Position numbers and translations under genes: made by a program. From an uncultured Caulobacterales bacterium (GTDB taxonomy: Bacteria; Pseudomonadota; Alphaproteobacteria; Caulobacterales; Caulobacteraceae), in the NCBI GenBank assembly GCA_903837135.1, contig CAILTK010000028.1, positions 1 to 64,000 of the forward strand: DNA of 64,000 bases, in the 5' to 3' direction. Positions within the stretch are counted from its first letter, which is position 1, and the number at the start of each line of letters is the position of its first letter. Positions 1-11,074 of the stretch are shown here, piece after piece. Under the pieces are notes generated by a model, which saw nothing but the letters and a program-made list of their open reading frames with translations, did no database searches and had not been told where the DNA came from.

Positions 1-46
1 CTGCCCCTCAGTCACTGCGTGACAGCTCCCCAAAGGGGGAGCAGCT
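1..46. repeat. dispersed two-hairpin intergenic repeat (family B)
   Basis: Two adjacent hairpins lie just downstream of parC. The first is GTCAC-TGC-GTGAC. The second is GCTCCCC-AAA-GGGGAGC at 25-42. The same two-hairpin architecture recurs at 62840-62882, and a longer single hairpin of similar sequence lies at 36614-36640. It may end parC transcription, but there is no clear T-tract. The left end is at the window edge. Confidence 0.6.
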
Positions 47-64
47 ACTGCGCCCCGCCCCCCG

Positions 65-2320
<2,256 letters not shown>

Positions 2321-2385
2321 GGCGGGGGTTTAGCAGAGTCGGGCGCGGATGTGGCAAGGCCGGGACCGCTCGCGCTCACTCAAGG

Positions 2386-2480
2386 GAGTCATCTTCGGGC
2401 GGAGCGTAGCGGAGACCCGGGGACCAAGCAGCGTTCCGCCCGGCGCGGCTGGGCGCCCGGGTCAAACCCGAGCATGACTC
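2386..2480. repeat. dispersed palindromic repeat, family A (long form)
   Basis: This 95-bp intergenic element between recO and parC has near-perfect terminal inverted repeats, GAGTCATCTTCGGG at one end and CCCGAGCATGACTC at the other. It carries the internal phrase GTAGCGGAGACCCG. Related copies lie at 32844-32883 (short form, same phrase) and 60241-60335 (same ends). It can fold as a long hairpin in RNA. Confidence 0.6.
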
Positions 2481-2486
2481 GCTTAT

Positions 2487-3218
2487 TCAGAGCCGCCCGG
2501 CCTGCCCGAGCTTTTCCAACAACCACACCCGGGCCGGCGGCAGGGGCCGGTTCAGCGGACCGAACACGAACTGTTCGAGGAAATGGCCGGTGAGGTCGAA
2601 GCCGGCGCCGACATCCCCCTCCCGAAGTCCGGCCTGGGCCCCGAGCAGGAAGGGCGGCAGGGTCAGCATGCGGGCGGCGTAGGGCGCGCCGGCGGCGCGG
2701 CTGACGGCCCGGCCGGTCTTGGGGCTGACATAGACGAGATCGTCGGTCGTGCCCGTGGCGGCGCAGCGCGACAGGTCGAGGCCGAAACCGAGTTCGTCCA
2801 GGAGGCCCGCCTCGAAGCGCACGAACACCGCCGGCCAGACGTCGTCGTGGGCGAAGGCGGCGACCAGGGCTTCGAAGGCGAGATAGGCGCCGGGGTGCGG
2901 CTCGCGCTCGGGCAGGGCCCCGGCGGCCACTGCCGCAGCGGCCGACAGGCCAGCCAGCGCCAGGGCGTCGTCGAACAGGGCGGCGGGCCCCTCCCCCACC
3001 GGCTCGAGCCGCAGCGAGCCCAGCTGCTCGGAGGTGCGCGAGCGGAACTCGGCCATCACCCGCGCGCCCGGCTGCAGGAAGGGCTTCATCTTGCGCGAGG
3101 CGCCGCCGGGCAGGTGTCCGGCATGGCGGCCGCGCCGCGCGGTCAGCAGTTCGACGATCGCCCCGGTCTCGCCATGCGCCCGGGCCGACAGCACGAAGGC
3201 GTCGTCGTCCCATTCCAT
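2487..3218 (-). CDS. recO: DNA repair protein RecO
   Basis: RecO works in the RecFOR pathway, loading RecA onto SSB-coated single-stranded DNA. The start chosen is the ATG giving MEWDDDAFVLSARAHGE, because RecO proteins begin with this OB-fold strand (WxDxAxVLxxRxxGE). The longer open frame upstream (to 3392) runs over the end of era and looks spurious. The product is 243 residues, a normal alphaproteobacterial length. The middle domain holds a single cysteine rather than a zinc-binding set, as is common in this class. It follows era by 32 bp and is probably cotranscribed with it. Confidence 0.93.
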   Translation of the reverse strand: MEWDDDAFVLSARAHGETGAIVELLTARRGRHAGHLPGGASRKMKPFLQPGARVMAEFRSRTSEQLGSLRLEPVGEGPAALFDDALALAGLSAAAAVAAGALPEREPHPGAYLAFEALVAAFAHDDVWPAVFVRFEAGLLDELGFGLDLSRCAATGTTDDLVYVSPKTGRAVSRAAGAPYAARMLTLPPFLLGAQAGLREGDVGAGFDLTGHFLEQFVFGPLNRPLPPARVWLLEKLGQAGRL

Positions 3219-3250
3219 CTCAGGCGGCGTTCGTTTCCACAACGCCGCCC

Positions 3251-4195
3251 CTACACATCGAAGTCCAGTCCGGTATCCCTGTAGAAATCCCGCTTGTTCT
3301 GCCAGTCCTCGACCACCTTCACATGCAGGAACAAGTGGATGGGCCGGCCGAGGATTTCGGTCAGCTCCTCGCGCGACTTCTGGCCGATCCACTTCAGGGT
3401 CTGGCCGCCCTTGCCGAGCACGATCGGGCGCTGGCTTTCGCGCTCCACATAGATGGTCTGTTCGAGCCGGGCCGAGCCGTCGGGCCGCTCCTCGAAGGCG
3501 GTGGTCTCCACCGCCGCCGCATAGGGCAGCTCCTCGTGGACGCGCAGGTAGACCTTTTCGCGGGTGATCTCCGCGGCCAGCAGGCGCGCCGGCAGGTCGG
3601 CGGTCTGGTCGGCCGGATAGAGCCAGGGACTCTCGGGCATCAGGGCGCCCAGCCGGGCCTTGAGATCGCCGACGCCCGAGCCGTTCTCGGCCGAGACCAT
3701 GAACACCTCGCTGTAGACCCCGGTCTTGTAGAGGGTGTCGGCGATGGCCAGAAGCTGATCGCGCCTGACCGCGTCGATCTTGTTGAGCGCCAGGATCGAG
3801 GGCCGCGACGCCTTCTTCAGCTGTTCGGTGATGGTGCGCGTATCCTCGACGCCGCGATGCTGGGCCGGGGTGGCGTCCTTGGCCAGCGAGTTGATCTCGG
3901 CCTCGGCGTCGACCAGGTGCACCACCGCGTCGGCGTCCTCGGCGCCCGCCCAGGCGGCGCGGACCATGGCCCGGTCGAGCCGGCGGCGCGGGGTGAACAC
4001 GCCGGGCGTGTCGACCAGCACGATCTGCGCCTGGCCCTCCATGGCGACGCCGCGCACCGGGAAACGGGTGGTCTGCACCTTGCGGGTGACGATCGAGACC
4101 TTGGAGCCGACCAGCCGGTTGACCAGGGTCGATTTGCCGGCGTTCGGCGCGCCGATGACGGCGGCGAAGCCGGCGCGGGTGGGCTGGTCGGTCAT
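3251..4195 (-). CDS. era: GTPase Era, 30S ribosome assembly
   Basis: Era is an essential GTPase that binds the 3' end of 16S rRNA during 30S subunit maturation. The 314-residue protein shows G1 GAPNAGKS (15-22), G2 around QTTR (41-44), G3 DTPG (62-65) and G4 NKID (138-141). A C-terminal KH domain carries the GKGGQTLKWIG loop near residue 253. The alphaproteobacterial order lepB-rnc-era-recO is preserved. The start overlaps the rnc stop by 4 bases (ATGA), implying translational coupling. Confidence 0.97.
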   Translation of the reverse strand: MTDQPTRAGFAAVIGAPNAGKSTLVNRLVGSKVSIVTRKVQTTRFPVRGVAMEGQAQIVLVDTPGVFTPRRRLDRAMVRAAWAGAEDADAVVHLVDAEAEINSLAKDATPAQHRGVEDTRTITEQLKKASRPSILALNKIDAVRRDQLLAIADTLYKTGVYSEVFMVSAENGSGVGDLKARLGALMPESPWLYPADQTADLPARLLAAEITREKVYLRVHEELPYAAAVETTAFEERPDGSARLEQTIYVERESQRPIVLGKGGQTLKWIGQKSREELTEILGRPIHLFLHVKVVEDWQNKRDFYRDTGLDFDV

Positions 4196-4890
4196 TCGGT
4201 TATGCCTTCGCGCAGTATCAGGGCCAGGGCCGCGGCCGTCTCGGCCGCCTGGCGCGACCCGCCGATGGCCGTGGCGACCGCCAGGCCGGAGACCTCGACC
4301 GCGACGGTGAACTCCGGCGCGTGGTCGGGCCCGGTGCGTCCTAGCACCTTATAGGCCGGCGCGCCGCGCTTCTTCGCCGCCGCCCACTCCTGCAGCTGGG
4401 ATTTGGGGTTGAGCACCCCGGCGCTGTCGAGCCGGGCCATGGCCTCGGCCCACAGGGCGCGGACGATCCCGGCGGTGCGTTCGAGCCCGGCGTCGAGGTA
4501 GACGGCGGCGATCAGCCCCTCGCAGGCGTCGCCGAGCACGGTATCGTTGTCGCGCAGGCCGTTGCGGGTCTCTCCGCCGGCCATGCGCAGGGCCGGGCCG
4601 ACGCCGAGCGCCCGCGCCACGGCGGCGCAGGTCGCGCCGGAGACCAGCACGTTCAGCCGCTTGGACAGGTCGCCCTCGGCGGCGGTCGGATAGCGCTCCA
4701 GCAGGGCTTCGGCGATGCACACGCCGAGCACCCGGTCGCCCAGGAACTCGAGCCGCTCGTTGTGGCGCACGCGATCGACGGTCTGGCCGGCGCTGGCGTG
4801 CGTCAGGGCGCGTTCGAGCAGGGCGGGATCGGCGAAGCGGTGGCCGAGGCGCGTCTGCAGGGCGTCCACGGCCTCGGCGCGAAGGTTCAC
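4192..4890 (-). CDS. rnc: ribonuclease III
   Basis: RNase III cleaves double-stranded RNA in rRNA precursors and some mRNAs. The 232-residue protein has the signature NERLEFLGDRVLG (44-56), which supplies catalytic acidic residues, and a second acidic site GDACEGLIAAVY near 118-130. A double-stranded RNA-binding domain follows from about residue 160. It sits between lepB (22 bp upstream) and era (4-base overlap), the classical arrangement. Confidence 0.97.
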   Translation of the reverse strand: MNLRAEAVDALQTRLGHRFADPALLERALTHASAGQTVDRVRHNERLEFLGDRVLGVCIAEALLERYPTAAEGDLSKRLNVLVSGATCAAVARALGVGPALRMAGGETRNGLRDNDTVLGDACEGLIAAVYLDAGLERTAGIVRALWAEAMARLDSAGVLNPKSQLQEWAAAKKRGAPAYKVLGRTGPDHAPEFTVAVEVSGLAVATAIGGSRQAAETAAALALILREGITE

Positions 4891-4912
4891 GCCTTTTCCT
4901 TCGGCTGGCAGG

Positions 4913-5761
4913 TCAGGGGATGCGATGGAACAGCCGTCCCCAGTTGAGGTTCAGCCAGGTCCAGGGTTTGAAGATCGACGATCCGTGCTTCCACGACGCC
5001 AGGATGATCTCCGCCCGCCCCTCGAGATTCTCGGCCGGCACGAAGCCGACGCCGGGCTCGGAGGCGCCCATGAAGGGTTGCGGCGTCGCGGACTGGCAGG
5101 TGTCGGTCACGCCCGAGTTGAAGCGGCTGTCGAGCGAATTGTCCCGATTGTCGCCCATCATGAAATAGCAGCCGTTCGGCACGGTGAAGACGCCGGTGTT
5201 CTCCACCGCCTGATCCCGGTTCTGCGAATAGGTGATGAAGGTGTGCTTCGGGGTGGTGAGCTGGAAGCGGTCGAGCTGGGCCGGATCGCTGAAGGCGGTG
5301 TCCGATACTTCCGGCGAGAGCTTGGTCTCCGGAATCGCCTTGCCGTTCACATAGACCACGCCCTGCTTGACCTGGATCGTGTCGCCGGGCAGGCCGATCA
5401 GCCGCTTGATGAAGTCCTTGGACGGATCGGGTGGGAAGGCGAACACCACCACGTCGCCGCGGTTGGGCTGGTGGGCGAAGAGCCGGCCGCTGAACAGCGG
5501 CGGGCTGAACGGGATGGAGCGGCGGCTCCAGCCGTAGGCGTATTTGGAGACGATGATGTAGTCGCCCTCGCGCAGGGCCGGCTCCATCGACGCCGAAGGG
5601 ATGGTATAGGGCTGAAACAGGACGATGCGCAGGACCAGCGCGATCAAAAGGGCGTAGATGACCGTCTTGGCCAGATCCAGGTATTCGGCCATGGGGCCGA
5701 CAGGCTTGGCCTCCGCCGCGGACGCGGCGTCGGCTGCAGGTTCGGAAGGGGCCATGCTCAT
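4913..5761 (-). CDS. lepB: signal peptidase I (housekeeping copy)
   Basis: This inner-membrane serine protease removes signal peptides from exported proteins. The protein has 282 residues with one transmembrane segment at about 32-50. Ser58 in IPSASMEPALREGD is the expected nucleophile and Lys119 in FIKRLIGLPGD the general base. The GDNRDNSLDSR box lies toward the C-terminus. The N-terminus is short and Ala/Glu-rich. Its place immediately before rnc marks it as the conserved copy. A divergent paralogue lies at 44738-45532. Confidence 0.95.
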   Translation of the reverse strand: MSMAPSEPAADAASAAEAKPVGPMAEYLDLAKTVIYALLIALVLRIVLFQPYTIPSASMEPALREGDYIIVSKYAYGWSRRSIPFSPPLFSGRLFAHQPNRGDVVVFAFPPDPSKDFIKRLIGLPGDTIQVKQGVVYVNGKAIPETKLSPEVSDTAFSDPAQLDRFQLTTPKHTFITYSQNRDQAVENTGVFTVPNGCYFMMGDNRDNSLDSRFNSGVTDTCQSATPQPFMGASEPGVGFVPAENLEGRAEIILASWKHGSSIFKPWTWLNLNWGRLFHRIP

Positions 5762-5815
5762 CCTGGAGTATCTCTCACGGCCACTGTAGCCGGGGCGGCC
5801 GGAGTGGGTAAGGCC

Positions 5816-6265
5816 TTACGCCCCGGGCGGCAAGTTATCTCGCGGTAAGTTATCTTGCGGCAGGTTTTCTTGCGGCAGGGCCTCGATGATCACGAACGCC
5901 TGGGCGTAGGGGACGTCGTCGGTCAGGCTGAGATGGATCACCGCCCGCATCCCCGCCGGCGTCATCGCCTGAAGGCGCGCCGCGGCGCCGCCGGTGAGCG
6001 CCAGGGTCGGGGCGCCGGAGCGCAGGTTCACCACGCCCATGTCGCGCCAGAACACGCCGCGGCGCATGCCCGTGCCGAGCGCCTTGGCGCAGGCCTCCTT
6101 GGCGGCGAAGCGTTTGGCGTAGCTGGCGGCGCGGTCGTTCTTGCGTTCCGAGCGCGCCCGTTCGATCTCGGTGAACACCCTATGGGTGAACCGCTCGCCG
6201 AAGCGGTCGAGCGACTTCTGGATCCGGCGGATGTCGGACAGGTCCGAACCGATGCCGAGGATCAC
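5816..6265 (-). CDS. acpS: holo-[acyl-carrier-protein] synthase
   Basis: AcpS transfers 4'-phosphopantetheine from CoA to apo-ACP. The GTG start at 6265 is chosen because [15 protein letters not shown] is the family N-terminus and because GTGA overlaps the pdxJ stop. Longer frames upstream run through pdxJ. The 149-residue product has the magnesium ligands Asp8 and Glu57 ([14 protein letters not shown]). The last 20 residues are an unusual tail made of three five-residue repeats ([15 protein letters not shown]) beyond the normal family end, encoded by a 15-bp tandem repeat. Confidence 0.92.
   Translation of the reverse strand: MILGIGSDLSDIRRIQKSLDRFGERFTHRVFTEIERARSERKNDRAASYAKRFAAKEACAKALGTGMRRGVFWRDMGVVNLRSGAPTLALTGGAAARLQAMTPAGMRAVIHLSLTDDVPYAQAFVIIEALPQENLPQDNLPRDNLPPGA
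5831..5875. repeat. three tandem 15-bp units in the acpS 3' end
   Basis: Three consecutive 15-bp units lie at 5831-5845, 5846-5860 and 5861-5875, each variants of cAAGTTATCTtGCGG. They are in frame and encode the repeated pentapeptide P(Q/R)(E/D)NL at the AcpS C-terminus. They are AT-richer than their surroundings. A multiple of three allows copy-number change without frameshift. Confidence 0.85.
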
Positions 6266-7059
6266 CCGATCCCTCCCACCGGCTCTCCCGCGGGGGCGGC
6301 TCGCGCCGTGTCCATCAGTCGCCGCATGCGGCCGATCGCCGCCTCGAGGCCGACGAAGATCGCCTCGCCGATCAGGAAATGGCCGATGTTGAGCTCGACC
6401 ACCTCGGGAATCAGCGCCACCGGGGTGACGCTGTCGTAGTCGATGCCGTGGCCGGCGTGGACCTCGAGGCCGAGGGCCGCGGCCTGGACGGCGGCGGCGT
6501 GCAGCCCCTCGAGCAGGCGGCCGGCGTCGGAGGATCCCTCGCGCAGGGCGTCGCAATAGGCGCCGGTGTGCAGCTCCACCACCTGCGCCCCGGCGTCGGC
6601 CGAGGCGGACACCTGGTCGGGATCGGCGGCGATGAACACCGAGACGCGGGCGCCGCCCTCCTCGTGCAGCCGGCGGATGGCGGGGGTGATCCAATTGTGC
6701 TGGCCGGCCACGTCGAGGCCGCCCTCGGTGGTGCGCTCCTCGCGCCGTTCGGGCACCAGGCAGACCGCGTGCGGACGATGCGCCAGGGCGATGGCCACCA
6801 TCTCGTCGGTGACCGCCATCTCGAGGTTCAGCGGCCGCTCTACCGTGCGGGTCAGGGCGACCAGCCGGTCGAGGTCCGCGTCGCGGATGTGCCGCCGGTC
6901 CTCGCGCAGATGGGCGGTGATGCCGTCGGCGCCGGCGGCGATGGCCAGTTCGGCCGCGCGGATCAGGTCGGGCGCCGAACCGCCGCGGGCGTTCCGCACC
7001 GTCGCCACGTGGTCGATGTTCACGCCCAGGCGCAGGGGCGGGAGGGTCGTGACGCTCAC
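6262..7059 (-). CDS. pdxJ: pyridoxine 5'-phosphate synthase
   Basis: PdxJ condenses 1-deoxy-D-xylulose 5-phosphate with 3-amino-1-hydroxyacetone 1-phosphate to make pyridoxine 5'-phosphate. The 265-residue TIM barrel shows [17 protein letters not shown] (11-27), the glutamate-containing LNLEMAV strand, and [13 protein letters not shown] late in the barrel. Start is a GTG whose GTGA overlaps the pyrE stop. The next gene acpS also overlaps by GTGA. The pdxJ-acpS-lepB order is the usual one in proteobacteria. Confidence 0.95.
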   Translation of the reverse strand: MSVTTLPPLRLGVNIDHVATVRNARGGSAPDLIRAAELAIAAGADGITAHLREDRRHIRDADLDRLVALTRTVERPLNLEMAVTDEMVAIALAHRPHAVCLVPERREERTTEGGLDVAGQHNWITPAIRRLHEEGGARVSVFIAADPDQVSASADAGAQVVELHTGAYCDALREGSSDAGRLLEGLHAAAVQAAALGLEVHAGHGIDYDSVTPVALIPEVVELNIGHFLIGEAIFVGLEAAIGRMRRLMDTARAAPAGEPVGGIG

Positions 7060-7652
7060 CCTTTCAGCCTCCGGCTGCCGGGGTCCTCCACCGGGAGGGC
7101 CGCCAGTTCGGGCGGCAGGGCGTCGGCGGGATAGGCGGGGACGTCGAGGCTGGCCAGGGCCACCAGGGGAACGCCGACGTCGGCCCGGCCCCCCGAGCGG
7201 TCGACGATGCAGGCGGCGCACACCACCACCCCGCCCGCCGCCTCGATGGCGGCGATGCACTCGCGCGACGACAGGCCGGTGGTGACGATGTCCTCGACCA
7301 TCACCACCCGGCTCCCCGGCTCGAGATGGAAACCGCGCCGGAGCTTGAACTGGCCCCCTTCCCGCTCGACGAAGATCGACGGCAGGCCGAGCTGGCGGCC
7401 GGTCTCGTAGCCCGGAATGATGGCGCCCACGGCCGGCGAGACCACGAGGTCGAGCGTCTGGCCGAGGTCGGCGACCTTGGCGCGGATCTTCTCGGCCAGC
7501 GCCTTGCACAGCCGCTCGGCCCGTTCGGCCTGCATGAACACCAGGTTCTTCTGCAGGAAGACCGGGCTGTGCAGGCCGGAGGACAGCACGAAATGGCCCT
7601 CGCGCAGGGCGCCGGCGGCGCGGAATTCGTCGAGGACGTCGTCTGAGGTCAT
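7056..7652 (-). CDS. pyrE: orotate phosphoribosyltransferase
   Basis: PyrE joins orotate to PRPP, giving OMP in pyrimidine synthesis. The 198-residue protein has the PRPP-binding motif [13 protein letters not shown] (116-128) and an N-terminal half typical of the short type I PRTase ([16 protein letters not shown]). It begins a tightly overlapping set pyrE-pdxJ-acpS and lies 150 bp after spoT on the same strand. Confidence 0.95.
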   Translation of the reverse strand: MTSDDVLDEFRAAGALREGHFVLSSGLHSPVFLQKNLVFMQAERAERLCKALAEKIRAKVADLGQTLDLVVSPAVGAIIPGYETGRQLGLPSIFVEREGGQFKLRRGFHLEPGSRVVMVEDIVTTGLSSRECIAAIEAAGGVVVCAACIVDRSGGRADVGVPLVALASLDVPAYPADALPPELAALPVEDPGSRRLKG

Positions 7653-7802
7653 GCCCCCTACCTAAGCGGCAAATCGGCCGAACGCCACCGCCCGGGGCCG
7701 CTTATCGGACAGGCTTTACCGCCTTGGGAGGCCTTGCAGCGTTGATCGTCCGGGACGACCCAGGCCGCCCGGCGCGCGCGACGTCCGGCTCGCCAGCCGT
7801 TC

Positions 7803-10040
7803 TCAGCCGCCGCCGCGGTCGACTTCCTCCACCGCCGGGCAGGCTCTCAGGGCGGCGGCGATATGGGTCAGGTGGCGCGCGTCCTTCACGTCGACGTCGA
7901 AGTCGGCGTCGAAGAAGTCGGCCTGCCGGTGGTGCATGCGCAGGTTGACGATATTGCCGCCGGCCTCGCCGATCAGGGTGCAGACCTGCCCGAGGACGCC
8001 CGGCGCGTCGCGGATGGTGGCCACCAGCCGCGCCCGCGAGATGGTCGCGTTCTCGGCTTCGGGAGTCCAGTGCAGGTCGCGCCACAGCTCCTCGCGATCC
8101 TCGTATTCGGCCAGGCGCGGACAGTCGATCACGTGCACCGCCAGGCCCTCGTCCGGCTGGACGATGCCGACGATCCGGTCGCCGGGCACGGGCGAGCAGC
8201 AGGCGGCGAAGTGCAGCGAGACGCCCGGGGTCAGGCCGCCGCCGCGCACGAACAGCTTGGCCGCCGCCTTGCCGTCCTCGATCCTGCGGCGGGCCGACGC
8301 CGCGGCCTTCTCGTCCGCCCTCAGACCCGGAAACAGGGCCTCAAGGATCTGTTCGGGCGGCACGCGCGCCCGTCCGGCGGCTTCGTAGAGGTCCTCCTCG
8401 TTGGCGGCGGCGAACCGCTCGAGCGCCGGACGCAGGGACACCTCGGCCAGCGACTTTCCGGCGCGGGCGAAGGCCTGCTCGACGCCGGCCCGTCCGAGGC
8501 GGATGAACTCCTCCCGCTCCGACGCCCGGATGTGGCGACGGATGGCCGAGCGGGCGCGGCCCGTGATGGTCAGCGAACGCCAGTCGGGCGGCGTGACCCG
8601 CTTGGGTCCGCGGATCACCTCCACCACATCGCCGTTCTGCAGCGGCGTGCGCAGGGGCTTGAGTTCGCCGTTGATCTTGACCCCCACCGCGGTGTCGCCG
8701 ACGTCGGTGTGCACGGCGTAGGCGAAATCCAGCGGCATGGCCCCCTTGGGCAGGTTGATCAGCTGGCCCTTCGGCGTGAACACGAAGGTGTTGTCGAGGA
8801 ACATCTCGAGCTTGGCGTGCTCCACCAGCTCCTCCGGGTCGCCGGAGTTGTTGAGCACCTGCACCAGGTTGCCGAGGCTGACCAGAGGGTCGATCCCGCC
8901 GGCCTGCTCGGCGGCCTCCGCGTCGAAGCCGTACGACTTGTCCTTGTAGCGCCAGTGGGCGGCGACTCCCTGCTCCGCCACCCGCTCCATCTCCTCGGTG
9001 CGGATCTGCAGCTCGATGCGCATGCCGCGCGGGCCGACCACAGTCGTGTGCAACGACCTGTAATTATTGCGCTTCGGCGTCGATATGTAATCCTTGAAGC
9101 GTTCCGGCACCATCGACCAGACCCGGTGGATCACCCCCAGCGTCCGATAGCAGTCGTCCTCGCTCTCGACGATCACCCGAAAGGCGTAGATGTCCGACAG
9201 CTGGGAAAAGCCGACCGATTTGCGCTGCAGCTTGCGCCAGATCGAATAGGGCGTCTTCTCGCGGCCGTAGACCCGGGCCCCCACCCCGGCCTCGGCCAGG
9301 GCCTGGGACACCTCGCGCGAGACCAGCGACACCGCCGGCCCCTGGCTCGTCCGCAGGGTCTCGAGCCGGCGCACCACCGCGTCGCGCGCCACCGGGTTCA
9401 GATGTTCGAACGCCAGCTCCTCCAGTTCGGAGGTGATCTTGTGCATGCCGATGGTGCGCGCCAGACGGGCATAGATATCAAGGGTTTCGCGCGCGATCCT
9501 CTCCCGCTTCTCCGGCTTCAGGAAATGCAGGGTGCGCATGTTGTGCAGCCGGTCCGCCAGCTTCACGATCAGCACCCGCACATCCTTGGAGATGGCGAGG
9601 ATGAACTTGCGCAGGTTCTCGGCCTGGCGCGCGTGCTCGGCGGTGAGCTCGAGCTTGGAGAGCTTGGTCACGCCTTCGACCAGCTCGGCGATCTCGTCGC
9701 CGAAGATCTCGGCCACGTCGGCGCGGGTCGCGGCCGTGTCCTCGATCACGTCGTGCAGCAGGGCGGTGCAGATCGCGGCCGTATCCATCCGGTATTCGGT
9801 CAGGATGCCGGCGACCTCGATCGGATGGGCGAAGTAGGGATCGCCGGAGGCCCGCAGCTGCGCGCCGTGCATGCGCATGGCGTAGACGTAGGCCCGGTTG
9901 AGCAGGGCCTCGTCGGCGCTGGGATCGTAGGACTTGACCCGGTCGATCAGCTCGTACTGGCGCAGATAGCGGGGCGGACGGGGGCTCTGCGGCTGCGCCG
10001 GATCGGCCGGCGCCGGCTTGGCGGGCGGCGTCAAGGACAC
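7803..10040 (-). CDS. spoT: bifunctional (p)ppGpp synthetase/hydrolase SpoT (Rsh)
   Basis: Rsh controls the alarmone (p)ppGpp. In order the protein has an HD hydrolase domain (PYFAHPIEVAGIL, LLHDVIEDT, LADRLHNMRTL), the synthetase domain (FKDYISTPKRNNYRSLHT), a TGS domain (FVFTPKGQLINLPKGAMPLD), an alpha-helical/zinc-finger-like region (FAACCSPVPGD) and a C-terminal ACT domain (DAPGVLGQVCTLIGEAG). The start is uncertain. No ATG, GTG or TTG lies near the rpoZ stop; the GTG at 10040 is the first usual start and gives 745 residues but has no good ribosome-binding site. A CTG at 10142 in the same frame overlaps the rpoZ stop and follows GAGGAG by five bases (see findings). Confidence 0.93.
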   Translation of the reverse strand: MSLTPPAKPAPADPAQPQSPRPPRYLRQYELIDRVKSYDPSADEALLNRAYVYAMRMHGAQLRASGDPYFAHPIEVAGILTEYRMDTAAICTALLHDVIEDTAATRADVAEIFGDEIAELVEGVTKLSKLELTAEHARQAENLRKFILAISKDVRVLIVKLADRLHNMRTLHFLKPEKRERIARETLDIYARLARTIGMHKITSELEELAFEHLNPVARDAVVRRLETLRTSQGPAVSLVSREVSQALAEAGVGARVYGREKTPYSIWRKLQRKSVGFSQLSDIYAFRVIVESEDDCYRTLGVIHRVWSMVPERFKDYISTPKRNNYRSLHTTVVGPRGMRIELQIRTEEMERVAEQGVAAHWRYKDKSYGFDAEAAEQAGGIDPLVSLGNLVQVLNNSGDPEELVEHAKLEMFLDNTFVFTPKGQLINLPKGAMPLDFAYAVHTDVGDTAVGVKINGELKPLRTPLQNGDVVEVIRGPKRVTPPDWRSLTITGRARSAIRRHIRASEREEFIRLGRAGVEQAFARAGKSLAEVSLRPALERFAAANEEDLYEAAGRARVPPEQILEALFPGLRADEKAAASARRRIEDGKAAAKLFVRGGGLTPGVSLHFAACCSPVPGDRIVGIVQPDEGLAVHVIDCPRLAEYEDREELWRDLHWTPEAENATISRARLVATIRDAPGVLGQVCTLIGEAGGNIVNLRMHHRQADFFDADFDVDVKDARHLTHIAAALRACPAVEEVDRGGG

Positions 10041-10138
10041 CGGCGCGCCAAGCGACGGCGCGCCGTAGGAAGGCGGGGCGCCCCCGACCGGCTCGGTCGG
10101 GACCGCCTCGAAGGTGAGCGGGTCTGCGCCCGGGGGCG

Positions 10139-10498
10139 TCAGTACCGCTCCTCTTGGCCGCCATCGCGGTCGCTCTGCAGGGCCCGCACCAGCTCCTGCT
10201 CGCTCATATGCATGTGCTGCGGATCGGCCAGCAGGGCAAGGGTCTCGGCTTCCTCTTCGGCCTCGGTGCGCTCGTCGACGCGCTGCAGAGACACGATCAG
10301 ACTTTCGCGCAGGCCTTCCGATTCCACCGCGTCCTCGGCGATTTCGCGCAAGGCGACGACGGGGTTCTTGTCGTTGTCGCGATCGATCATCAGCGGAGAG
10401 CCGGTGGAGATGGCGCGCGCGCGGTGCGCGGCCAGCAGAACCAGGCTGAAGCGGTTCGGGACCTTCTCGACGCAGTCTTCGACGGTGACGCGGGCCAT
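10139..10498 (-). CDS. rpoZ: RNA polymerase omega subunit
   Basis: Omega helps assemble RNA polymerase and contributes to ppGpp binding. The 119-residue protein begins [20 protein letters not shown], the hallmark omega N-terminus, followed by [13 protein letters not shown]. An acidic tail extends it, as in Caulobacterales. A GAGGA ribosome-binding site precedes the ATG. It lies directly upstream of spoT and probably shares its transcript; a good promoter is seen at 10527-10555. Confidence 0.96.
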   Translation of the reverse strand: MARVTVEDCVEKVPNRFSLVLLAAHRARAISTGSPLMIDRDNDKNPVVALREIAEDAVESEGLRESLIVSLQRVDERTEAEEEAETLALLADPQHMHMSEQELVRALQSDRDGGQEERY

Positions 10499-10526
10499 TC
10501 AATCCTCGGGGAGTCGTAAACCGTGT

Positions 10527-10555
10527 AAAATAGGGAAGCCGACGCCTTTGTGCAA
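10527..10555 (-). promoter_or_regulatory. housekeeping-type promoter of rpoZ-spoT
   Basis: On the minus strand TTGCAC is followed by a 17-base spacer and TATTTT, a good match to sigma-70 consensus, 29 bases upstream of the rpoZ ATG. The region is markedly AT-richer than its surroundings. No other candidate is visible before rpoZ. Confidence 0.6.
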
Positions 10556-10597
10556 TGCGAAAGGTGAGCGCGTCCCCTCCGCCGGGCGCGGCCGGGC

Positions 10598-11074
10598 CTA
10601 CCGGCGCGCGGCTTCCGCCCGGATGTGCGCCAGAAGACTGTCGAGGCCCGCCAGCAAGGCCTCGCCCTCCGCGGTCGGCAAGAGCCCGCCGCCGCGGAGA
10701 ATCCGCAGGCTCCGCACGTGGGCGTCCACGGCCGGACGGCCGGACGGCAGGTCCACGTCGAGCAGGTCGATCACCTCGCACAGGCTGAAGGCGGCCTTGC
10801 CCATGTCCGCCAGGCCGAACAGGGCGCCCATGGCGTTGATCCGGTTGGCCTCGCGGTAGATCGCCTCGCGGTTTTCCGCCGACAGCGGCCCCGGCGCGGC
10901 GACGGCCGAGAGGATCGCCTCGAGGGCCTCGTCGATCGCCTCGACACCCGGCGGGGTCAGCTCCGCCAGCCCGGCGTCCGCGTCGTCGAGCGCCTGCGAC
11001 ACCTTCTTGCCGCCCGGCCCGGACATGGCCTTGGCCAGCCGGTTCACGTTGGGGATGTAGCGAACCTCGCTCAT
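10598..11074 (-). CDS. hypothetical helical protein, partner of the receiver-like protein
   Basis: This 158-residue protein is not assigned to a named family. It is predicted all-helical, without signal peptide or membrane segment. The central part (AENREAIYREANRINAMGALFGLADMGKAAFSLCEVIDLL) has the amphipathic periodicity of a helical bundle, such as an Hpt-like module, but no phosphorylatable histidine is visible. Its ATG overlaps the stop of the upstream receiver-like gene by 4 bases, so the two proteins are probably made together and may interact. That functional link is inference. Confidence 0.8.
   Translation of the reverse strand: MSEVRYIPNVNRLAKAMSGPGGKKVSQALDDADAGLAELTPPGVEAIDEALEAILSAVAAPGPLSAENREAIYREANRINAMGALFGLADMGKAAFSLCEVIDLLDVDLPSGRPAVDAHVRSLRILRGGGLLPTAEGEALLAGLDSLLAHIRAEAARR

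Noticed and set aside
7863-10859. Open frame of 998 codons on the plus strand opposite spoT and rpoZ
   Set aside because: It is antisense to clearly conserved genes, has no known domain and follows from high GC at codon positions.
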